Positions 1 to 11,892 of a DNA stretch of 64,000 bases are shown here, piece by piece. Under the pieces are notes generated by a model. It had not been told where the DNA came from. It saw only the letters and a list, made by a program, of their open reading frames with translations, and ran no database searches. Origin of the DNA: Curtobacterium sp. S6 (lineage in GTDB: Bacteria; Actinomycetota; Actinomycetes; Actinomycetales; Micrococcaceae); assembly GCF_000710345.2 (NCBI RefSeq), contig NZ_JHEL01000010.1, positions 186,001-250,000 of the forward strand, read 5' to 3'. The position numbers were made by a program, and so were the translations under genes. Position 1 is the stretch's first letter, and each line of letters starts with the position of its first letter.

Positions 1-465
1 TAGCGACTTGGAGGCCATGCTCCAGTCGTCGACCATGACCGAGAGCTCTCCTCGTCGGGAGCTGATGACCTCGCCGTGCACGAAGACGTGGTCACCCAGA
101 TCCACGAGGCCCTTCCAGTCGTCCAGGTTCTCCTGCCCGGCCTTGGCCAAAGAGATCATGGCCTGCAAGCGCGTACCGTCGCCCGCTTGGAGGCTCGCGA
201 AGCACAGCTTGCCGGTGTTGCGCATGAAGACCACGCGCCCGGCGACGCCGACGACGTCCCCGGTCTCGTCTCCGGCCTCAAGATGCTCGTACTGCTCCCG
301 AATGGACTGAATGGTCCGGGTCACGGGCACGCCGACGGGGTAGGACTCGCGACCGCGCTTGATCAGCTCCGCACGCTTATCCATGCGGATCTGCATCTGC
401 TCGCTCACCTCCACGGAGGTGGCGTCGTGCTGGGGCTGAGGGGACGTCGAATCTGAGGTAGTCAC
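1..465 (-). CDS. lysS: Lysyl-tRNA synthetase, N-terminal part (cut by window edge)
   Basis: Charges tRNA-Lys with lysine in the cytoplasm. Only the first 155 codons are present; the frame is open to base 1. The GTG start at 465 gives a short polar leader and then a class II LysRS anticodon-binding OB fold: a helix with RMDKRAELI, the YPVGV segment, and the strand pair [11 protein letters not shown]...FASLQAGDG. The aminoacylation domain lies outside the window. It follows panC in the same direction with about 56 bases between, so it is probably the distal gene of the folate/pantothenate operon. Identification rests on the OB-fold motifs and is firm despite truncation. Confidence 0.9.
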   Translation of the reverse strand, partial: MTTSDSTSPQPQHDATSVEVSEQMQIRMDKRAELIKRGRESYPVGVPVTRTIQSIREQYEHLEAGDETGDVVGVAGRVVFMRNTGKLCFASLQAGDGTRLQAMISLAKAGQENLDDWKGLVDLGDHVFVHGEVISSRRGELSVMVDDWSMASKSL

Positions 466-521
466 GGTCTTTAGCCTATCGTCGGGTAGCCGGGGAGGAA
501 GAGTGCGGGTCAGGCGGTCGC

Positions 522-1478
522 CTAGATGACGTCCATGTTGTCCAACAGCCGGGTCCCGCCGACCCGGATGGCCGCCAACGCGGTCGCGCGTTCAGAGCCC
601 TCGGTCGGCGCGGCAAAGGTCAGGGGATCCACGATCTCAAGGTACTCCAGCTCGACGCCGTCTCGCTCAGAGATGCGTTCCCTCGCGGCGTCCACGTCGA
701 TGCCCGCGTACCCCCGGGAGAGGCCCTCCTCGCGCAGCAGCGCGAGGGTGCGGGAGAGAACCAGCGCGGCGCGGCGCTCTTCTGGGGAGAGGTAGGCGTT
801 GCGGGAGGACAAGGCGAGACCGTCGTCGTCGCGAACGATCGCGACGGGGCAGACCGTGATCGGGATGTTGAAGTCGGCGACCATGCGCTGCACGAGGGCC
901 ACCTGCTGGGCGTCCTTCTGGCCGAAATAGGCGCGGGCGCGGTGCGTTCCGGCCGCGGAGACCACGACGTTGAAGAGCTTGTTGACCACGGTCAACACGC
1001 CGTCGAAGTGTCCCGGACGGGCCGCGCCCTCGAACATGGTGCCCAATTCCCCGGAGCTGACCCGCACGAGCGGCTCCCCACCGGGGTACATGGCCTCGAG
1101 CGAGGGGGCGAAAGCGATGTCCACGCCGTACTCACGCAGCAGCTGGAGGTCCTTCTCTTCGGTGCGAGGATATTTGTCGTAGTCCTCGTCCGGCCCGAAT
1201 TGCAGGGGGTTCACGAACAACGAGACCGCCACGACGTCGTTCTGCTCGCGCGCGCGGCGGATGAGGGTTGCGTGACCGTCGTGCAGGGCGCCCATCGTGG
1301 GCACGAGGCCCATGGTCGCGACGCGGGGCTTGCCCGGCTCGCCCTCGGGGTCGACCCCCTCGTGGGCGATACGCTCCGACTCCTCCGCGTGGATGCGAGC
1401 CTCTGCTTCGCCCATGCGTTGGCTGATCTGAGCGAAAAATTCTTCCAGGGTGCGAGCAACAAAGAGCTCACCCGTCAT
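522..1478 (-). CDS. panC: Pantothenate synthetase
   Basis: ATP-dependent condensation of pantoate and beta-alanine to pantothenate (vitamin B5/CoA pathway), cytoplasmic. The 318-residue protein has the family signatures: [10 protein letters not shown] with the nucleotide-binding HDGH at 66-69, [20 protein letters not shown] and ALSSRN. The ATG at 1478 is chosen because GGAAGGA sits just upstream; the frame is open to 1589 but that segment lacks a ribosome site and conserved sequence. A roughly 30-residue acidic insertion (about residues 22-52) precedes the PTMG strand, making the N-terminus longer than usual. It lies downstream of the DUF2520 gene, an arrangement common in Actinobacteria. Confidence 0.95.
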   Translation of the reverse strand: MTGELFVARTLEEFFAQISQRMGEAEARIHAEESERIAHEGVDPEGEPGKPRVATMGLVPTMGALHDGHATLIRRAREQNDVVAVSLFVNPLQFGPDEDYDKYPRTEEKDLQLLREYGVDIAFAPSLEAMYPGGEPLVRVSSGELGTMFEGAARPGHFDGVLTVVNKLFNVVVSAAGTHRARAYFGQKDAQQVALVQRMVADFNIPITVCPVAIVRDDDGLALSSRNAYLSPEERRAALVLSRTLALLREEGLSRGYAGIDVDAARERISERDGVELEYLEIVDPLTFAAPTEGSERATALAAIRVGGTRLLDNMDVI

Positions 1479-1594
1479 AGTCGTCCTTCCTTCACCGGTA
1501 CCAAAGTCACGCCGACCGCTCTGGCCGGCCCGGTGTTGAGAGGCCGGCGCGCAGAGAACTACCTCGCCCGATGCGTGAACGGCCGCCATAGAGT

Positions 1595-2533
1595 TTACTG
1601 ATCTGGATCGCCGCTTTCACGTCGAGGCCCCTCATCGAGAGCCAAAGCACGAAGAATTCCTCGAAATGACTCATCGGAAAGGACCCCGCGACGATGCGCG
1701 CGCTCGGCGCTGGCACGGGCCAACCCGAGATACGCGGCGCCAATATCGGGGGCGTCCTCCTCGGTGGCAAAGCCTTGCAGGATGTCCCGGTGCGAGACGA
1801 CCGTGCCGACGTCCCCCCGGACCACCGGACCCGTCAGGGCGGCGTCCCCGGAGGCCAGGGCGTTATCGACGCTGGCCCGCACCAGCGGACCGAGCATCTC
1901 CCCGGGTTTGTCCACACCGATGCTCTCCAAGATCTGCGAGGCCTGCCCGATCAGGGTCACGGTGTGGTTCGACGCGTGGGCCAGGGCCGCGTGGTACAGC
2001 GGACGATCTCCCTCCGCGATCACCACGGGCTCCCCGCCCATCTCCACCACCAGGGCCTGAGCGATCGGCAGGAAGGCCGCCCCGGCGGTCACGCCGAAGG
2101 ACGCCGTCCGCAGGCGCGTCAGGTCGAGGGACAGGCCCGTGAACGTCATCGCGGGATGGATCGCCAAGCCCACGGTGCCCGCTTCACGCCCCGGCTCCAG
2201 GACGTCGGTTCCGTAGCGACCCGAGGTGTGCACCAGGATCTGGCCCGCCGTGAAATGGCCGCCGCTGGCCAGGCCGGAGACGAGAGGGCCCAGCTCGTCG
2301 TCGGGCACCGCAAACAGGACGACCTCGCTGCGCTCGACGATCTCCGGGATCTGCAGGATCGGCACGTCGGGCAGGAGCGCCTCGGCCCTCGTGCGCGATG
2401 CCTCGGATAGGGCGTGGACCCCGACGATCGCGTGGCCCGCGGCCCGCAACGCGGCCCCCAGCACGGCACCGACGCGTCCCGCGCCTATGATGCCGATCCC
2501 CAGCCGGCCTGGGCGGCGGGATGCTTCAGTCAT
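1595..2533 (-). CDS. DUF2520-containing Rossmann-fold oxidoreductase-like protein
   Basis: 312 residues. An N-terminal NAD(P)-binding Rossmann motif (GIIGAGRVG, residues about 13-21) is followed by a helical domain of the kind found in the DUF2520/ProC-like superfamily (HPAMTFTG, LYHAALAHASNH). The reaction is not established for the family; its constant position beside panC in Actinobacteria has led to suggestions of a ketopantoate-reductase-like role, which I treat as inference. AGGAAGA precedes the ATG. The start overlaps the end of the PH-domain gene by 8 bases, indicating translational coupling within the operon. Confidence 0.85.
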   Translation of the reverse strand: MTEASRRPGRLGIGIIGAGRVGAVLGAALRAAGHAIVGVHALSEASRTRAEALLPDVPILQIPEIVERSEVVLFAVPDDELGPLVSGLASGGHFTAGQILVHTSGRYGTDVLEPGREAGTVGLAIHPAMTFTGLSLDLTRLRTASFGVTAGAAFLPIAQALVVEMGGEPVVIAEGDRPLYHAALAHASNHTVTLIGQASQILESIGVDKPGEMLGPLVRASVDNALASGDAALTGPVVRGDVGTVVSHRDILQGFATEEDAPDIGAAYLGLARASAERAHRRGVLSDESFRGILRALALDEGPRRESGDPDQ

Positions 2534-4115
2534 GGTGTCTTCCTATTTCGATCGGGTCGTGGGATTCGATGGGCGTCGCGGTGGTGCTCGGCCCCGCCGC
2601 GTCGATCCGCCGGGCGAAGGAGGCGCGCCGGGCCTGGTCCCGAACCAGCGTCCGGGCGTCGTCCAACGCGAGATGTTTGACCGTGGTCTGCACGCTCCCG
2701 CCGACGGAGTCCAAGCGAACATCCGCCAGTCCGAGCCGACGCGTGAGGGGGCCATCGGAGATCGCGGCCGACTGCGTCCTGGCGTGCGGCACGATCGACA
2801 ACCTACGGTCAAGCCATCCGCCGCGCAGAAGAATCAGGTCCGCGGTGTTGGCATAACCGTTGCGGCGTTGGGCGAACGGGTCCAACCACCGAGAACGCCG
2901 GGGAGCGATGACGAATCCGTGGCCATCGCCGCGGCCCTCCAGCGCCGCCCGAAGCGTCTGGCCGGAGACCCCGCCGTCCTGGGGCGAGGGGATCACGTGC
3001 GTTATGAGGTCGAACAGATCTTGACCCGACCCCGCCGGAAGCAGAACGTGGCGCGAGTCTTCGCCCGCGTCCGTGCCCAGCCCCGCCGAATTGATCCGAA
3101 CACGAAACCAGCCCGGAATGCGCCACAGCCACGGCTGATCGATGCCGACCGCCTGGATCCTTCCGAGCGGGATGCTCTGGGCCGACGTCGAGGTCAGCCC
3201 GTGCCGCACCCGGAAACCCTCGCCGTGACGGGAGATCCGGAAATTCGCGCCCTCGTTAATCCCCGACCAGATGAGACTTCCGAAACCCAGGAGGGTCGGG
3301 ACGAAGGACACCAGGCCGACGCCCGGGAGAAAGACCGTCATGATCCCGGCCCCCAACAACACGACGACGAACCAGAGGCCCACTCCGGACATCAACGTCG
3401 CGCCGACGGCCCGGCCGACGGACATCCGCGCGATCTCGGTATCGGCCGACGGCGCACCGGGCCGGTCCGTCGACGGATCCGGGGTCGCGTCGCGGGGCGT
3501 CGGGGCGGCCGTCGATGCCTCCGCGACGGAGGCCTCGGGGCCCCACGGCGCGGGCTCGTTCGTGGACGAGGCCTCCCGTTGGATCTCGCGCTTGCGACCG
3601 AGCAAGCGGGCGCGCAGGTCTTCGGCGTCGGCCTTCCGCAGGTATTGCAGGTGAAGCGTCGAGTCGCCCGAGTCGGCGACGTCGAAGCGCAACTCGGCGA
3701 GGCCGATCAACCGGGCAAAGAACGGCTGGGTGACCTCGATGCTCTGCACCCGGTCCAGGCGCGCCTGTTTATCGGTTCGGAAAATGACGCCTTGACGCAG
3801 GCGGACGGTGCCGTCCGTGATGGTGTATCGGGTGAACCACCAGCTCCAGAAGAGAATCCCGATCACGACCAGCACGACCGCGATGAGGCCGAGCCAGGCG
3901 AGGAGGCTCAGGGATGCAACCATGCGCCCCACGCCGTCTTGAAGCACGTGGGCGTCGTCGCCGCCTTCCAGGGAGTCTTCGAGGAAGTGCCGACCGAAGG
4001 TGAAGATCAGCACCACGATGGCGATCCAGAAGCGCGCCAGCGGGCTCAGCGGATGGACCCGCTCCCACGTCGAGGTGTCCGGGTGCGGGCTGTCGGTTCG
4101 GGTCGGCTCGCTCAT
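2526..4115 (-). CDS. Large PH-domain membrane protein (YdbT-like, bPH2 repeats)
   Basis: 529 residues with hydrophobic pairs near residues 28-45 and 55-72 and again near 230-275, each followed by a bacterial PH (bPH2/YdbT) domain. Repeat features include RLRQGVIFRTDKQARLDRVQSIEV after the first membrane pair, and RVRHGL...QSIPLGRIQAVGIDQPW after the second. A low-complexity Ala/Pro/Thr linker (about 185-225) separates the halves. The family has no established biochemical function; members are thought to bind at the cytoplasmic membrane. It forms TGATG overlap with the smaller PH protein upstream, and the two probably act together, as YdbS/YdbT do in Bacillus. Confidence 0.85.
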   Translation of the reverse strand: MSEPTRTDSPHPDTSTWERVHPLSPLARFWIAIVVLIFTFGRHFLEDSLEGGDDAHVLQDGVGRMVASLSLLAWLGLIAVVLVVIGILFWSWWFTRYTITDGTVRLRQGVIFRTDKQARLDRVQSIEVTQPFFARLIGLAELRFDVADSGDSTLHLQYLRKADAEDLRARLLGRKREIQREASSTNEPAPWGPEASVAEASTAAPTPRDATPDPSTDRPGAPSADTEIARMSVGRAVGATLMSGVGLWFVVVLLGAGIMTVFLPGVGLVSFVPTLLGFGSLIWSGINEGANFRISRHGEGFRVRHGLTSTSAQSIPLGRIQAVGIDQPWLWRIPGWFRVRINSAGLGTDAGEDSRHVLLPAGSGQDLFDLITHVIPSPQDGGVSGQTLRAALEGRGDGHGFVIAPRRSRWLDPFAQRRNGYANTADLILLRGGWLDRRLSIVPHARTQSAAISDGPLTRRLGLADVRLDSVGGSVQTTVKHLALDDARTLVRDQARRASFARRIDAAGPSTTATPIESHDPIEIGRHHD

Positions 4116-4720
4116 CAGAGCCCCGCGAGACGATCGTCGCCGCGCTGGGACAGGTCCTCCCGGAGCCGCGCGGCGTCTTCGGCGCTGATGCCCAAGATCT
4201 TGGCGTCCGTGGAGGACGAGGCCGTGTGCAGCTCGACCTTCGCCAGGCCGAACATCCGGTCGATCGGTCCCACGGAGACCTCGACGAACTGCAGGCGCCC
4301 GTACGGGATCGCGTTGACCTTATGCCACATGACGCCGTGACGAACCAGCAGGTCCTCCTCGCGCTCCGCGTAGCCGCGGGCGCGGCATCGGCGGGGCGCC
4401 AAGAAGAGATTGACGACGGTGATCACCACGGACGCCGCCGGGACCAGGATGGACACCAACAGCCAGGGCAGGGGCCAGTCCCACACCCCCGAGAGCACCA
4501 GGATCAACGGGATGCACAGCAACGCCGAGAGGATGACGCCGGTCAGGGCCTCGTACAGCAGGTGCGCCTTGAGGAAACGGCGATCGGGGCGGGTCCAGTC
4601 GGTGTTCCACACGTCGAGCCGGCCGAGCCGGGCCTCGAAACGCGGGCTCCCCGGGCCCAGCCGGGGTCGTCGGGAGGCAGCGGGGTCCCCGGACATGTCA
4701 ACGGCCTCTGTTTCGGGCAT
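4115..4720 (-). CDS. Small PH-domain membrane protein (YdbS-like)
   Basis: 201 residues. Two transmembrane helices (about residues 62-80 and 87-107) are followed by one bPH2 domain with the sequence GYAEREEDLLVRHGVMWHK and then IPYGRLQFVEVSVGPIDR, matching the pattern of its larger partner. ATG at 4720 is chosen over upstream possibilities because of GGAGAAGG just before it; it then overlaps the 3' end of the DUF3180 gene by 23 bases. The stop overlaps the start of the larger PH gene (TGATG). Function unknown; likely a membrane complex with the partner. Confidence 0.85.
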   Translation of the reverse strand: MPETEAVDMSGDPAASRRPRLGPGSPRFEARLGRLDVWNTDWTRPDRRFLKAHLLYEALTGVILSALLCIPLILVLSGVWDWPLPWLLVSILVPAASVVITVVNLFLAPRRCRARGYAEREEDLLVRHGVMWHKVNAIPYGRLQFVEVSVGPIDRMFGLAKVELHTASSSTDAKILGISAEDAARLREDLSQRGDDRLAGL

Positions 4721-5240
4721 AACCACCTTCTCCCTCGGGAAATTCGTTGCGGCGCGGTCGGCGTTCGGCGGCATCGCCGGAGTCCTTCGGATCCTCGGGA
4801 CCTTCCGGCGGCCTCTTGCACCAGGTTTCGGCCACGCAACCGGCAATACACACTCCCACGCCAACCCCGACGTTTGCCAATGTCAGGAAGAGATTTTCGG
4901 TTCCCGACCGAAACCTCAGGAGAGACAGGTCGTACAGCAGGACGCCGCCGGCCCACCCGAAGAGGATCGCGCCGTAGACCGCACAGGTCTGCGCCAGAAC
5001 CGCGATCCGCGAGGCGAAGACCGCGTTGATGGGCCGTCGCCGCGGATCCTTGATATACGCCCTCACGCGCCACGCGAGCACCAGACACACGACGGCCAGC
5101 AGGGTGCTGAGCGCCAGGGTGGGCCACGGAACCGTGAAGACCACGCGCCGCAGGTCCGGCCACAGGCCGCTGACGACGCCGCCCGCGGCAAGGGCCACGG
5201 CCGCGATCAGAGCGAGCCAACGGTACCGGAGGGGTTTCAC
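4698..5240 (-). CDS. DUF3180 family membrane protein
   Basis: 180 residues with four predicted membrane helices: about 8-28, 38-57, 77-97 and 110-130, followed by a charged cytoplasmic tail. Starts at a GTG that overlaps the folK stop in a GTGA. DUF3180 proteins are found almost only in Actinobacteria, typically directly after folK; no function is known. The family assignment rests on topology, length and this position. Confidence 0.8.
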   Translation of the reverse strand: MKPLRYRWLALIAAVALAAGGVVSGLWPDLRRVVFTVPWPTLALSTLLAVVCLVLAWRVRAYIKDPRRRPINAVFASRIAVLAQTCAVYGAILFGWAGGVLLYDLSLLRFRSGTENLFLTLANVGVGVGVCIAGCVAETWCKRPPEGPEDPKDSGDAAERRPRRNEFPEGEGGYARNRGR

Positions 5241-5749
5241 GGGCCGACCTCGCCGGTCGCTTCGTCGAGATACCCGCGGATGCCGTCGCGGTCCGCCGCA
5301 CGCGAGGCGAGCACGGCGACGGACCTGCCATCGAGTTCGGCGCCCGGGTCCATACGGGCCCACGGCGCCAGCACAAAGGCCCGCTCGGCGGCCCGGGGAT
5401 GCGGAAGGGACAGCTCGGGCTCGTCCATGAAGAGATCCCCGAAGGTCACGATGTCGACGTCGAGGGTCCGCGGCCCCCAGCGCACGGTCCTGACGCGGTG
5501 GAATTCCTCTTCGAGGTGCTGCGCAAACCGCAACAGGGAGAAGGGGCTCAGATCGGTGTGGATCCTGACGATCTGGTTCAGAAAGTCGGGCTGGCCCGCG
5601 GGTCCGCCCACGGCGGCGGTCACCGCGATCGGCGAGACCGCCTGAAGCGTGATCTTCTCGTGCTCCTCGAGAGCGGCCACGGCCCGCGCGAGGGTGTCAC
5701 GAGACTCGCCCAGATTGGAGCCGAGAGCGATGACGGATTCGACGCTCAT
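5237..5749 (-). CDS. folK: 2-amino-4-hydroxy-6-hydroxymethyldihydropteridine pyrophosphokinase
   Basis: Transfers pyrophosphate from ATP to 6-hydroxymethyl-dihydropterin, the step before dihydropteroate synthase in folate synthesis. The 170-residue protein carries the HPPK signatures: IALGSNLGES near the start, RWGPRTLDVDIVTFGD (Mg-binding DVD), and LPHPRAAERAFVLAPW. It overlaps folB upstream by 4 bases (ATGA) and the DUF3180 gene downstream by 4 (GTGA), so it is translated as part of the fol operon. Confidence 0.95.
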   Translation of the reverse strand: MSVESVIALGSNLGESRDTLARAVAALEEHEKITLQAVSPIAVTAAVGGPAGQPDFLNQIVRIHTDLSPFSLLRFAQHLEEEFHRVRTVRWGPRTLDVDIVTFGDLFMDEPELSLPHPRAAERAFVLAPWARMDPGAELDGRSVAVLASRAADRDGIRGYLDEATGEVGP

Positions 5750-6162
5750 GTGTTCTCCCGGTAAATGGTCAGGGCGACGTCCGCGAACGTGACCTCGATG
5801 GGGGCCTTCGGCTTATGCACCGTGATCTCGACCGCCGGTACACCGAACCGGTCGAAGATGTTCCGCACGATGCGTTCGGCCAGGGTCTCGATGAGGTTCA
5901 CCGGATCGCCGACGATGGCTTCCTTGACGGTCTCGGCCACGGCCCCGTAGTTGATGGTGTCGTTGAGGTCGTCGCTCGCGCCCGCGGCCGCGCAGTCGGA
6001 GAAAAGGGTCACATCCACGAAGAACGGCTGGCCGACCCGGCGCTCGTTGTCGAAAACACCGTGGTATCCCACGGCTCCGATGCCGGTGACCGAAATCTGG
6101 TCGCGTCGGTCCGTGGCAAGGCGGGGCAACGTTGTCGTCACCGCGTCGAGGTTCTCCGTCAT
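5746..6162 (-). CDS. folB: Dihydroneopterin aldolase
   Basis: Cleaves 7,8-dihydroneopterin to 6-hydroxymethyl-dihydropterin and glycolaldehyde. 138 residues; family motifs are GYHGVFDNER (substrate-site Glu), DDLNDTINYGAV, LIETLAERI and VTVHKPKAPI-type ending seen here as ITVHKPKAPI with the catalytic Lys. The N-terminus is about 20 residues longer than the minimal fold. It overlaps folK by 4 bases and follows folP after 63 bases. Confidence 0.95.
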   Translation of the reverse strand: MTENLDAVTTTLPRLATDRRDQISVTGIGAVGYHGVFDNERRVGQPFFVDVTLFSDCAAAGASDDLNDTINYGAVAETVKEAIVGDPVNLIETLAERIVRNIFDRFGVPAVEITVHKPKAPIEVTFADVALTIYRENT

Positions 6163-6225
6163 GTGCTGGCCTTCCTCATCAGGTGCTGGGGTGCATCGCG
6201 CGGCGATGCCGAAAAATCCTTTGTA

Positions 6226-7158
6226 TCAGGATGCTGGACGATCCACCCTGGCCGCGAGTAGCTTGCGGGTGACTTCCACCGCATCGCGGGAGGCCGCGGC
6301 GTCGTGGACCCGGACCGCCCACGCCCCGTGTTCGGCGGACAAAGCCGAGATGGCCGCGGTTGCCGCGTCGCGCTCCGCGGGCCGGGGAACCTCCCCCGCG
6401 TCGCCCGCGCCACGCCCCGCGATGCTCGACCGGGCCTCCCCCAACAGGGTCCCCAGGAAGCGCTTCCGGGAGGCGGCGATCAGCACCGGGTGACCGAGCT
6501 CGACGATGCGGTGCATTCCGGCGAGCAGCTCCCAATCCTGGACGCCGCCCTTCGCGAAGCCGAGACCGGGGTCCAGGATGATCTTGGCCGGGTCGACGCC
6601 CGCGTCCACGAGCCGCTGGCGCCACTGCACGAGTTCGGCCCGGACCTCCTCGACGGTGTCCTCGTAGTGGGCGAGCTGATCCATCGTGCGCGAGTCTCCG
6701 CGCGCGTGCATGAGGACGTAGGGCACCCCGGTCTCGCGGACGACGTCGATCATGGCGTCGTCCAGGCGCTGCCCCGAAACGTCGTTGATGATGTGGGCCC
6801 CGGCCGCGACGGCGGCACGCGCGGTCTCGGCGTGCATCGTGTCCACCGACATCACGACCCCGCGCGCGGCCAGCTGCCGAATCACGGGAAGGATTCTTTT
6901 CCGCTCGATCTCCGGGGCGACCGGCTCGGCCCCGGGGCGGGTCGATTCCCCACCGACGTCGATGATGTCGGCCCCCTCGGAGACGAGCCGCATCGCGTGC
7001 CGCACCGCCGAGGACGGCTCGTCGTGCAGGCCGCCATCCGAAAAGGAGTCGGGGGTGACGTTGAGAATCCCCATGATCAGGGTCCGGTCTCGGGGAAGGG
7101 CCTCGTAAGATCCCCAGCCGCGGAGGCTCAGGACGTCGGGGGCCGCGGCGCGTGTCAC
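6226..7158 (-). CDS. folP: Dihydropteroate synthase
   Basis: Joins hydroxymethyl-dihydropterin pyrophosphate with p-aminobenzoate to give dihydropteroate; the target of sulfonamides. 310 residues. Visible motifs: [16 protein letters not shown] near residues 28-43, [37 protein letters not shown] and SRKRFLG. The GTG at 7158 is chosen because it forms a GTGA with the folE stop and sits immediately before the conserved barrel; the frame is open further upstream inside folE but without family sequence. Confidence 0.95.
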   Translation of the reverse strand: MTRAAAPDVLSLRGWGSYEALPRDRTLIMGILNVTPDSFSDGGLHDEPSSAVRHAMRLVSEGADIIDVGGESTRPGAEPVAPEIERKRILPVIRQLAARGVVMSVDTMHAETARAAVAAGAHIINDVSGQRLDDAMIDVVRETGVPYVLMHARGDSRTMDQLAHYEDTVEEVRAELVQWRQRLVDAGVDPAKIILDPGLGFAKGGVQDWELLAGMHRIVELGHPVLIAASRKRFLGTLLGEARSSIAGRGAGDAGEVPRPAERDAATAAISALSAEHGAWAVRVHDAAASRDAVEVTRKLLAARVDRPAS

Positions 7159-7724
7159 CGGCGCGCGCCTCCCAGGATGAGGCCCATGGCCTCCGCACGG
7201 GTCGCGGGGTCGCGCAGCTGCCCGCGCACCGCGGAGGTCACGGTCTGCGTTCCCGGCTTCTGGACGCCGCGCATGGCCATGCACATGTGCTCGCCTTCGA
7301 GCACCACGATGGCGCCGGCCGGCTTGAGATACTCCTCGAGGGCCTCGACCACCTGCGTCGTGAGTCGTTCCTGCACCTGCGGCCGCTTGGCGTAGAGGTC
7401 CACGAGCCGGGCCAGTTTGGACAGGCCGGTGACTCGGCCGTCCTCGCCGGGGATATAGGCGACGTGGGCCCGCCCGAAAAAGGGCACCAGGTGGTGCTCG
7501 CACATCGAGAAGAAGTCGATGTCCTTGACCAGGACCATCTCCGAGTGACCGATGTCGAAGGTCGTCTCGAGTAGCTCCGCCGGCCCGGCGGACATCCCGG
7601 AGAAGACCTCGGCGTAGGAGCGGGCGACGCGCGCGGGCGTCTGCTTCAGTCCTTCACGATCCGGATCCTCTCCGATGGCGGAGAGGATCTCCCGGACGGC
7701 GGCCTCAATGCGGGGCAGGTCCAC
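7155..7724 (-). CDS. folE: GTP cyclohydrolase I
   Basis: Converts GTP to 7,8-dihydroneopterin triphosphate, the first step of folate synthesis. 189 residues with GTG start. The zinc and active-site motifs are present: [12 protein letters not shown] (Cys and His ligands), [23 protein letters not shown], and [15 protein letters not shown]. Located 2 bases after the ftsH stop and overlapping folP by 4 bases, an arrangement common in Actinobacteria. Confidence 0.96.
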   Translation of the reverse strand: MDLPRIEAAVREILSAIGEDPDREGLKQTPARVARSYAEVFSGMSAGPAELLETTFDIGHSEMVLVKDIDFFSMCEHHLVPFFGRAHVAYIPGEDGRVTGLSKLARLVDLYAKRPQVQERLTTQVVEALEEYLKPAGAIVVLEGEHMCMAMRGVQKPGTQTVTSAVRGQLRDPATRAEAMGLILGGARR

Positions 7725-7726
7725 TT

Positions 7727-9901
<2,175 letters not shown>

Positions 9902-10035
9902 GCTTTGTTCCTCCGCGTGAGGCGTTCACGGTCGCGATTTGATACTCGGAACAGGGTACCGCCGCAAGCTGAAGAGCGTTGGCCCTTCACCTCACAGCGG
10001 ACACTGCACCGACGGCGTCGGTGGTCGCCGTCGGT

Positions 10036-10587
10036 CTAGGAGTAGACGTGGGGTGCGAGCGTACCGATGCAATCCAGGTTGCGGTACTGCTCGGCAAAGT
10101 CGAGGCCGTAACCGACCACGAATTCGGGGTCGATATCCCATCCGATGTAACGGACGGGGATATCGGTCTTGACCGACGTCGGCTTCCGCAGGAGCGCGCA
10201 GATTTCCACCGTGTTGGCGCCGCGCGATTCCAGGTTGGCCTTGAGCCACGACAGGGTGAGGCCCGAATCGATGATGTCCTCGACGATCAGCACGTCACGA
10301 CCGTGCAGATCGGTATCGAGGTCCTTGAGGATCCGGACGACGCCGGAGGACTTGGTTCCGGAGCCGTAGGAGGACACCGCCATCCAGTCCATCGTGTAGT
10401 GCGCGTGCAGGGCCCGCGACAGGTCGGCCATGACCATGATCGCGCCCTTGAGCACGCCCACCAGGAGGACGTCCTTGTCCTCGTAGTCCTTGTCGATCTG
10501 AGCCGCGAGCTCGGAAATCTTTTCCTGAATCTCGTCCTTGGTGAAAAGAACGTGCTTCAGATCGTCCTTGACGTCCTGTGAATCCAC
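10036..10587 (-). CDS. hpt: Hypoxanthine phosphoribosyltransferase
   Basis: Purine salvage: makes IMP (and GMP) from hypoxanthine/guanine and PRPP. 183 residues from a GTG at 10587, preceded by a near-perfect AGGAGA five bases away; the frame upstream is unsupported. Motifs: LVGVLKGAIMVMADL, the PRPP-binding loop VLIVEDIIDSGLTL, and YIGWDIDPEFVVGYGLDFAEQYRNL. Lies between tilS and ftsH, the classic bacterial tilS-hpt-ftsH order. Confidence 0.96.
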   Translation of the reverse strand: MDSQDVKDDLKHVLFTKDEIQEKISELAAQIDKDYEDKDVLLVGVLKGAIMVMADLSRALHAHYTMDWMAVSSYGSGTKSSGVVRILKDLDTDLHGRDVLIVEDIIDSGLTLSWLKANLESRGANTVEICALLRKPTSVKTDIPVRYIGWDIDPEFVVGYGLDFAEQYRNLDCIGTLAPHVYS

Positions 10588-10704
10588 TGCTGTCTCCTGC
10601 GTGAGTGTTGAAGTCTGTGGTCGTGCGCCGAGCGGAGGGGTCCGCCCGGACCGCGGCGGCACATGGTCACTCTACCTGTCCGTGTCCCGTGCACCTTATC
10701 GGCG

Positions 10705-11892
10705 TCACGTCTCGTCGCCCGGCCCTGAGGTCACGGCGAGAACGAGGGCCCCGTCGCGGGCATTGCCGCCGCGGCCGGGGCCGGACGGAAGCGGACGACG
10801 TCGCCACACGGCCACGTGGCCCGCGAGCTGAACCGGACCGGCCTTGCCGGAGGCCCCGAGCAACTCGTCGACGGCCCCGAGCCTCTCGAAGCTCGGAGAC
10901 TCACCACCCGCGGCGACCACGGCCCGGGCGATGACGCGTCGGCGGAGCGCCCGATGCATCCGCCGGAGAGCGGGCATCGACAACCCCGAGACGGCGCGGC
11001 CGTGATCTTCCGGGACGGGCTGATAGGCACCCGGGCTCACCTGCGCCGCCGCGGCGGTGTCTTCCGCCAGCTCTTCCAAGAGTTCGGCGTCGGGCCCCAG
11101 GACGGCCGCGGTTCGGGCGAGGGCCTCGGCGATCCCCGGGCCCAGGTGTTCTTCCAGGTACGGAAGGATCTCGTGCCTGACCTGATTGCGGCGGTAGGCC
11201 CGGTCGTCGTTGGTGGGGTCGGCCCAAGCGGTGAGCCCTTCGGCCGCGCAGACCTCGTGAATCTCTTCGCGGCGCAACCCCAGGAAGGGCCGGAGCAACA
11301 AGGGCCCGTCGGAGCCTTCTCGCACGGGGCGGGCGGCCGGCATTCCCGCCAGGGACCGGGTGCCCGAGCCCCTGCTAAGCCCCAGCAGAACCGTTTCGGC
11401 CTGGTCGTTCAGGGTATGTCCGAGCAGAATCGCGGCGGCCCCGGCGCGGTGGGCTTCCCGCTCCAAGGCGTCGTACCGCGCGAGCCGGGCCGCCATCTCC
11501 GGGCCTAATCCCCCGCGGCGGACCTCGGCGGTCACGACCCGGACGGGTTCCAGCCCCAGGCCTCGGCATTGCTCGGCGGCCCGTTCGGCCTGCTCGGCGC
11601 TGCCTTCTTGCATCTGGTGATCGACGACGACCGCCCCAGCCCGCAGATCTCCGCGGCGGCCGAAGTGCGCGGCGATCGCGGCCAAGGCCAGCGAATCTGG
11701 TCCGCCGCTGCACGCGACGAGCACGAGCGGCCGGTCCTCGGGGCCGGGGGCCTCCGAACGCGTGCGCCTCGAGGCCTTTCCCGTGGGCGCCGCTGAGAAT
11801 CCGGGCAGGTGGGATGAGAGGCACTCGACGACGTGGCGGCGCGCGGAACCGACCGCGGGATGAAGCCGGCCCGTCCGTCCCGACTGCGCCAT
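10705..11892 (-). CDS. tilS: tRNA(Ile)-lysidine synthetase
   Basis: Adds lysine to C34 of the minor tRNA-Ile(CAU) using ATP, switching decoding from AUG to AUA. 395 residues; PP-loop SGGPDS at 62-67, then VVDHQMQEGS, LLGHTLNDQAETVLLGLSRGSG and WADPTNDDRAYRRNQVRHEILP. The first about 50 residues are a poorly conserved extension. The ATG overlaps the stop of the zinc protease gene in TAATG. Ends 117 bases before hpt. Confidence 0.95.
   Translation of the reverse strand: MAQSGRTGRLHPAVGSARRHVVECLSSHLPGFSAAPTGKASRRTRSEAPGPEDRPLVLVACSGGPDSLALAAIAAHFGRRGDLRAGAVVVDHQMQEGSAEQAERAAEQCRGLGLEPVRVVTAEVRRGGLGPEMAARLARYDALEREAHRAGAAAILLGHTLNDQAETVLLGLSRGSGTRSLAGMPAARPVREGSDGPLLLRPFLGLRREEIHEVCAAEGLTAWADPTNDDRAYRRNQVRHEILPYLEEHLGPGIAEALARTAAVLGPDAELLEELAEDTAAAAQVSPGAYQPVPEDHGRAVSGLSMPALRRMHRALRRRVIARAVVAAGGESPSFERLGAVDELLGASGKAGPVQLAGHVAVWRRRPLPSGPGRGGNARDGALVLAVTSGPGDET

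Noticed and set aside
1479-1589. Longer PanC start at 1589
   Set aside because: No ribosome site there and the added residues match nothing, while ATG 1478 has GGAAGGA.
2226-4340. Very long plus-strand open frame (about 700 codons) opposite the PH-domain genes
   Set aside because: It is an antisense shadow of high-GC coding sequence: Arg/Pro/Gly-rich, no family motifs, no ribosome site, and the minus-strand genes are clearly real.
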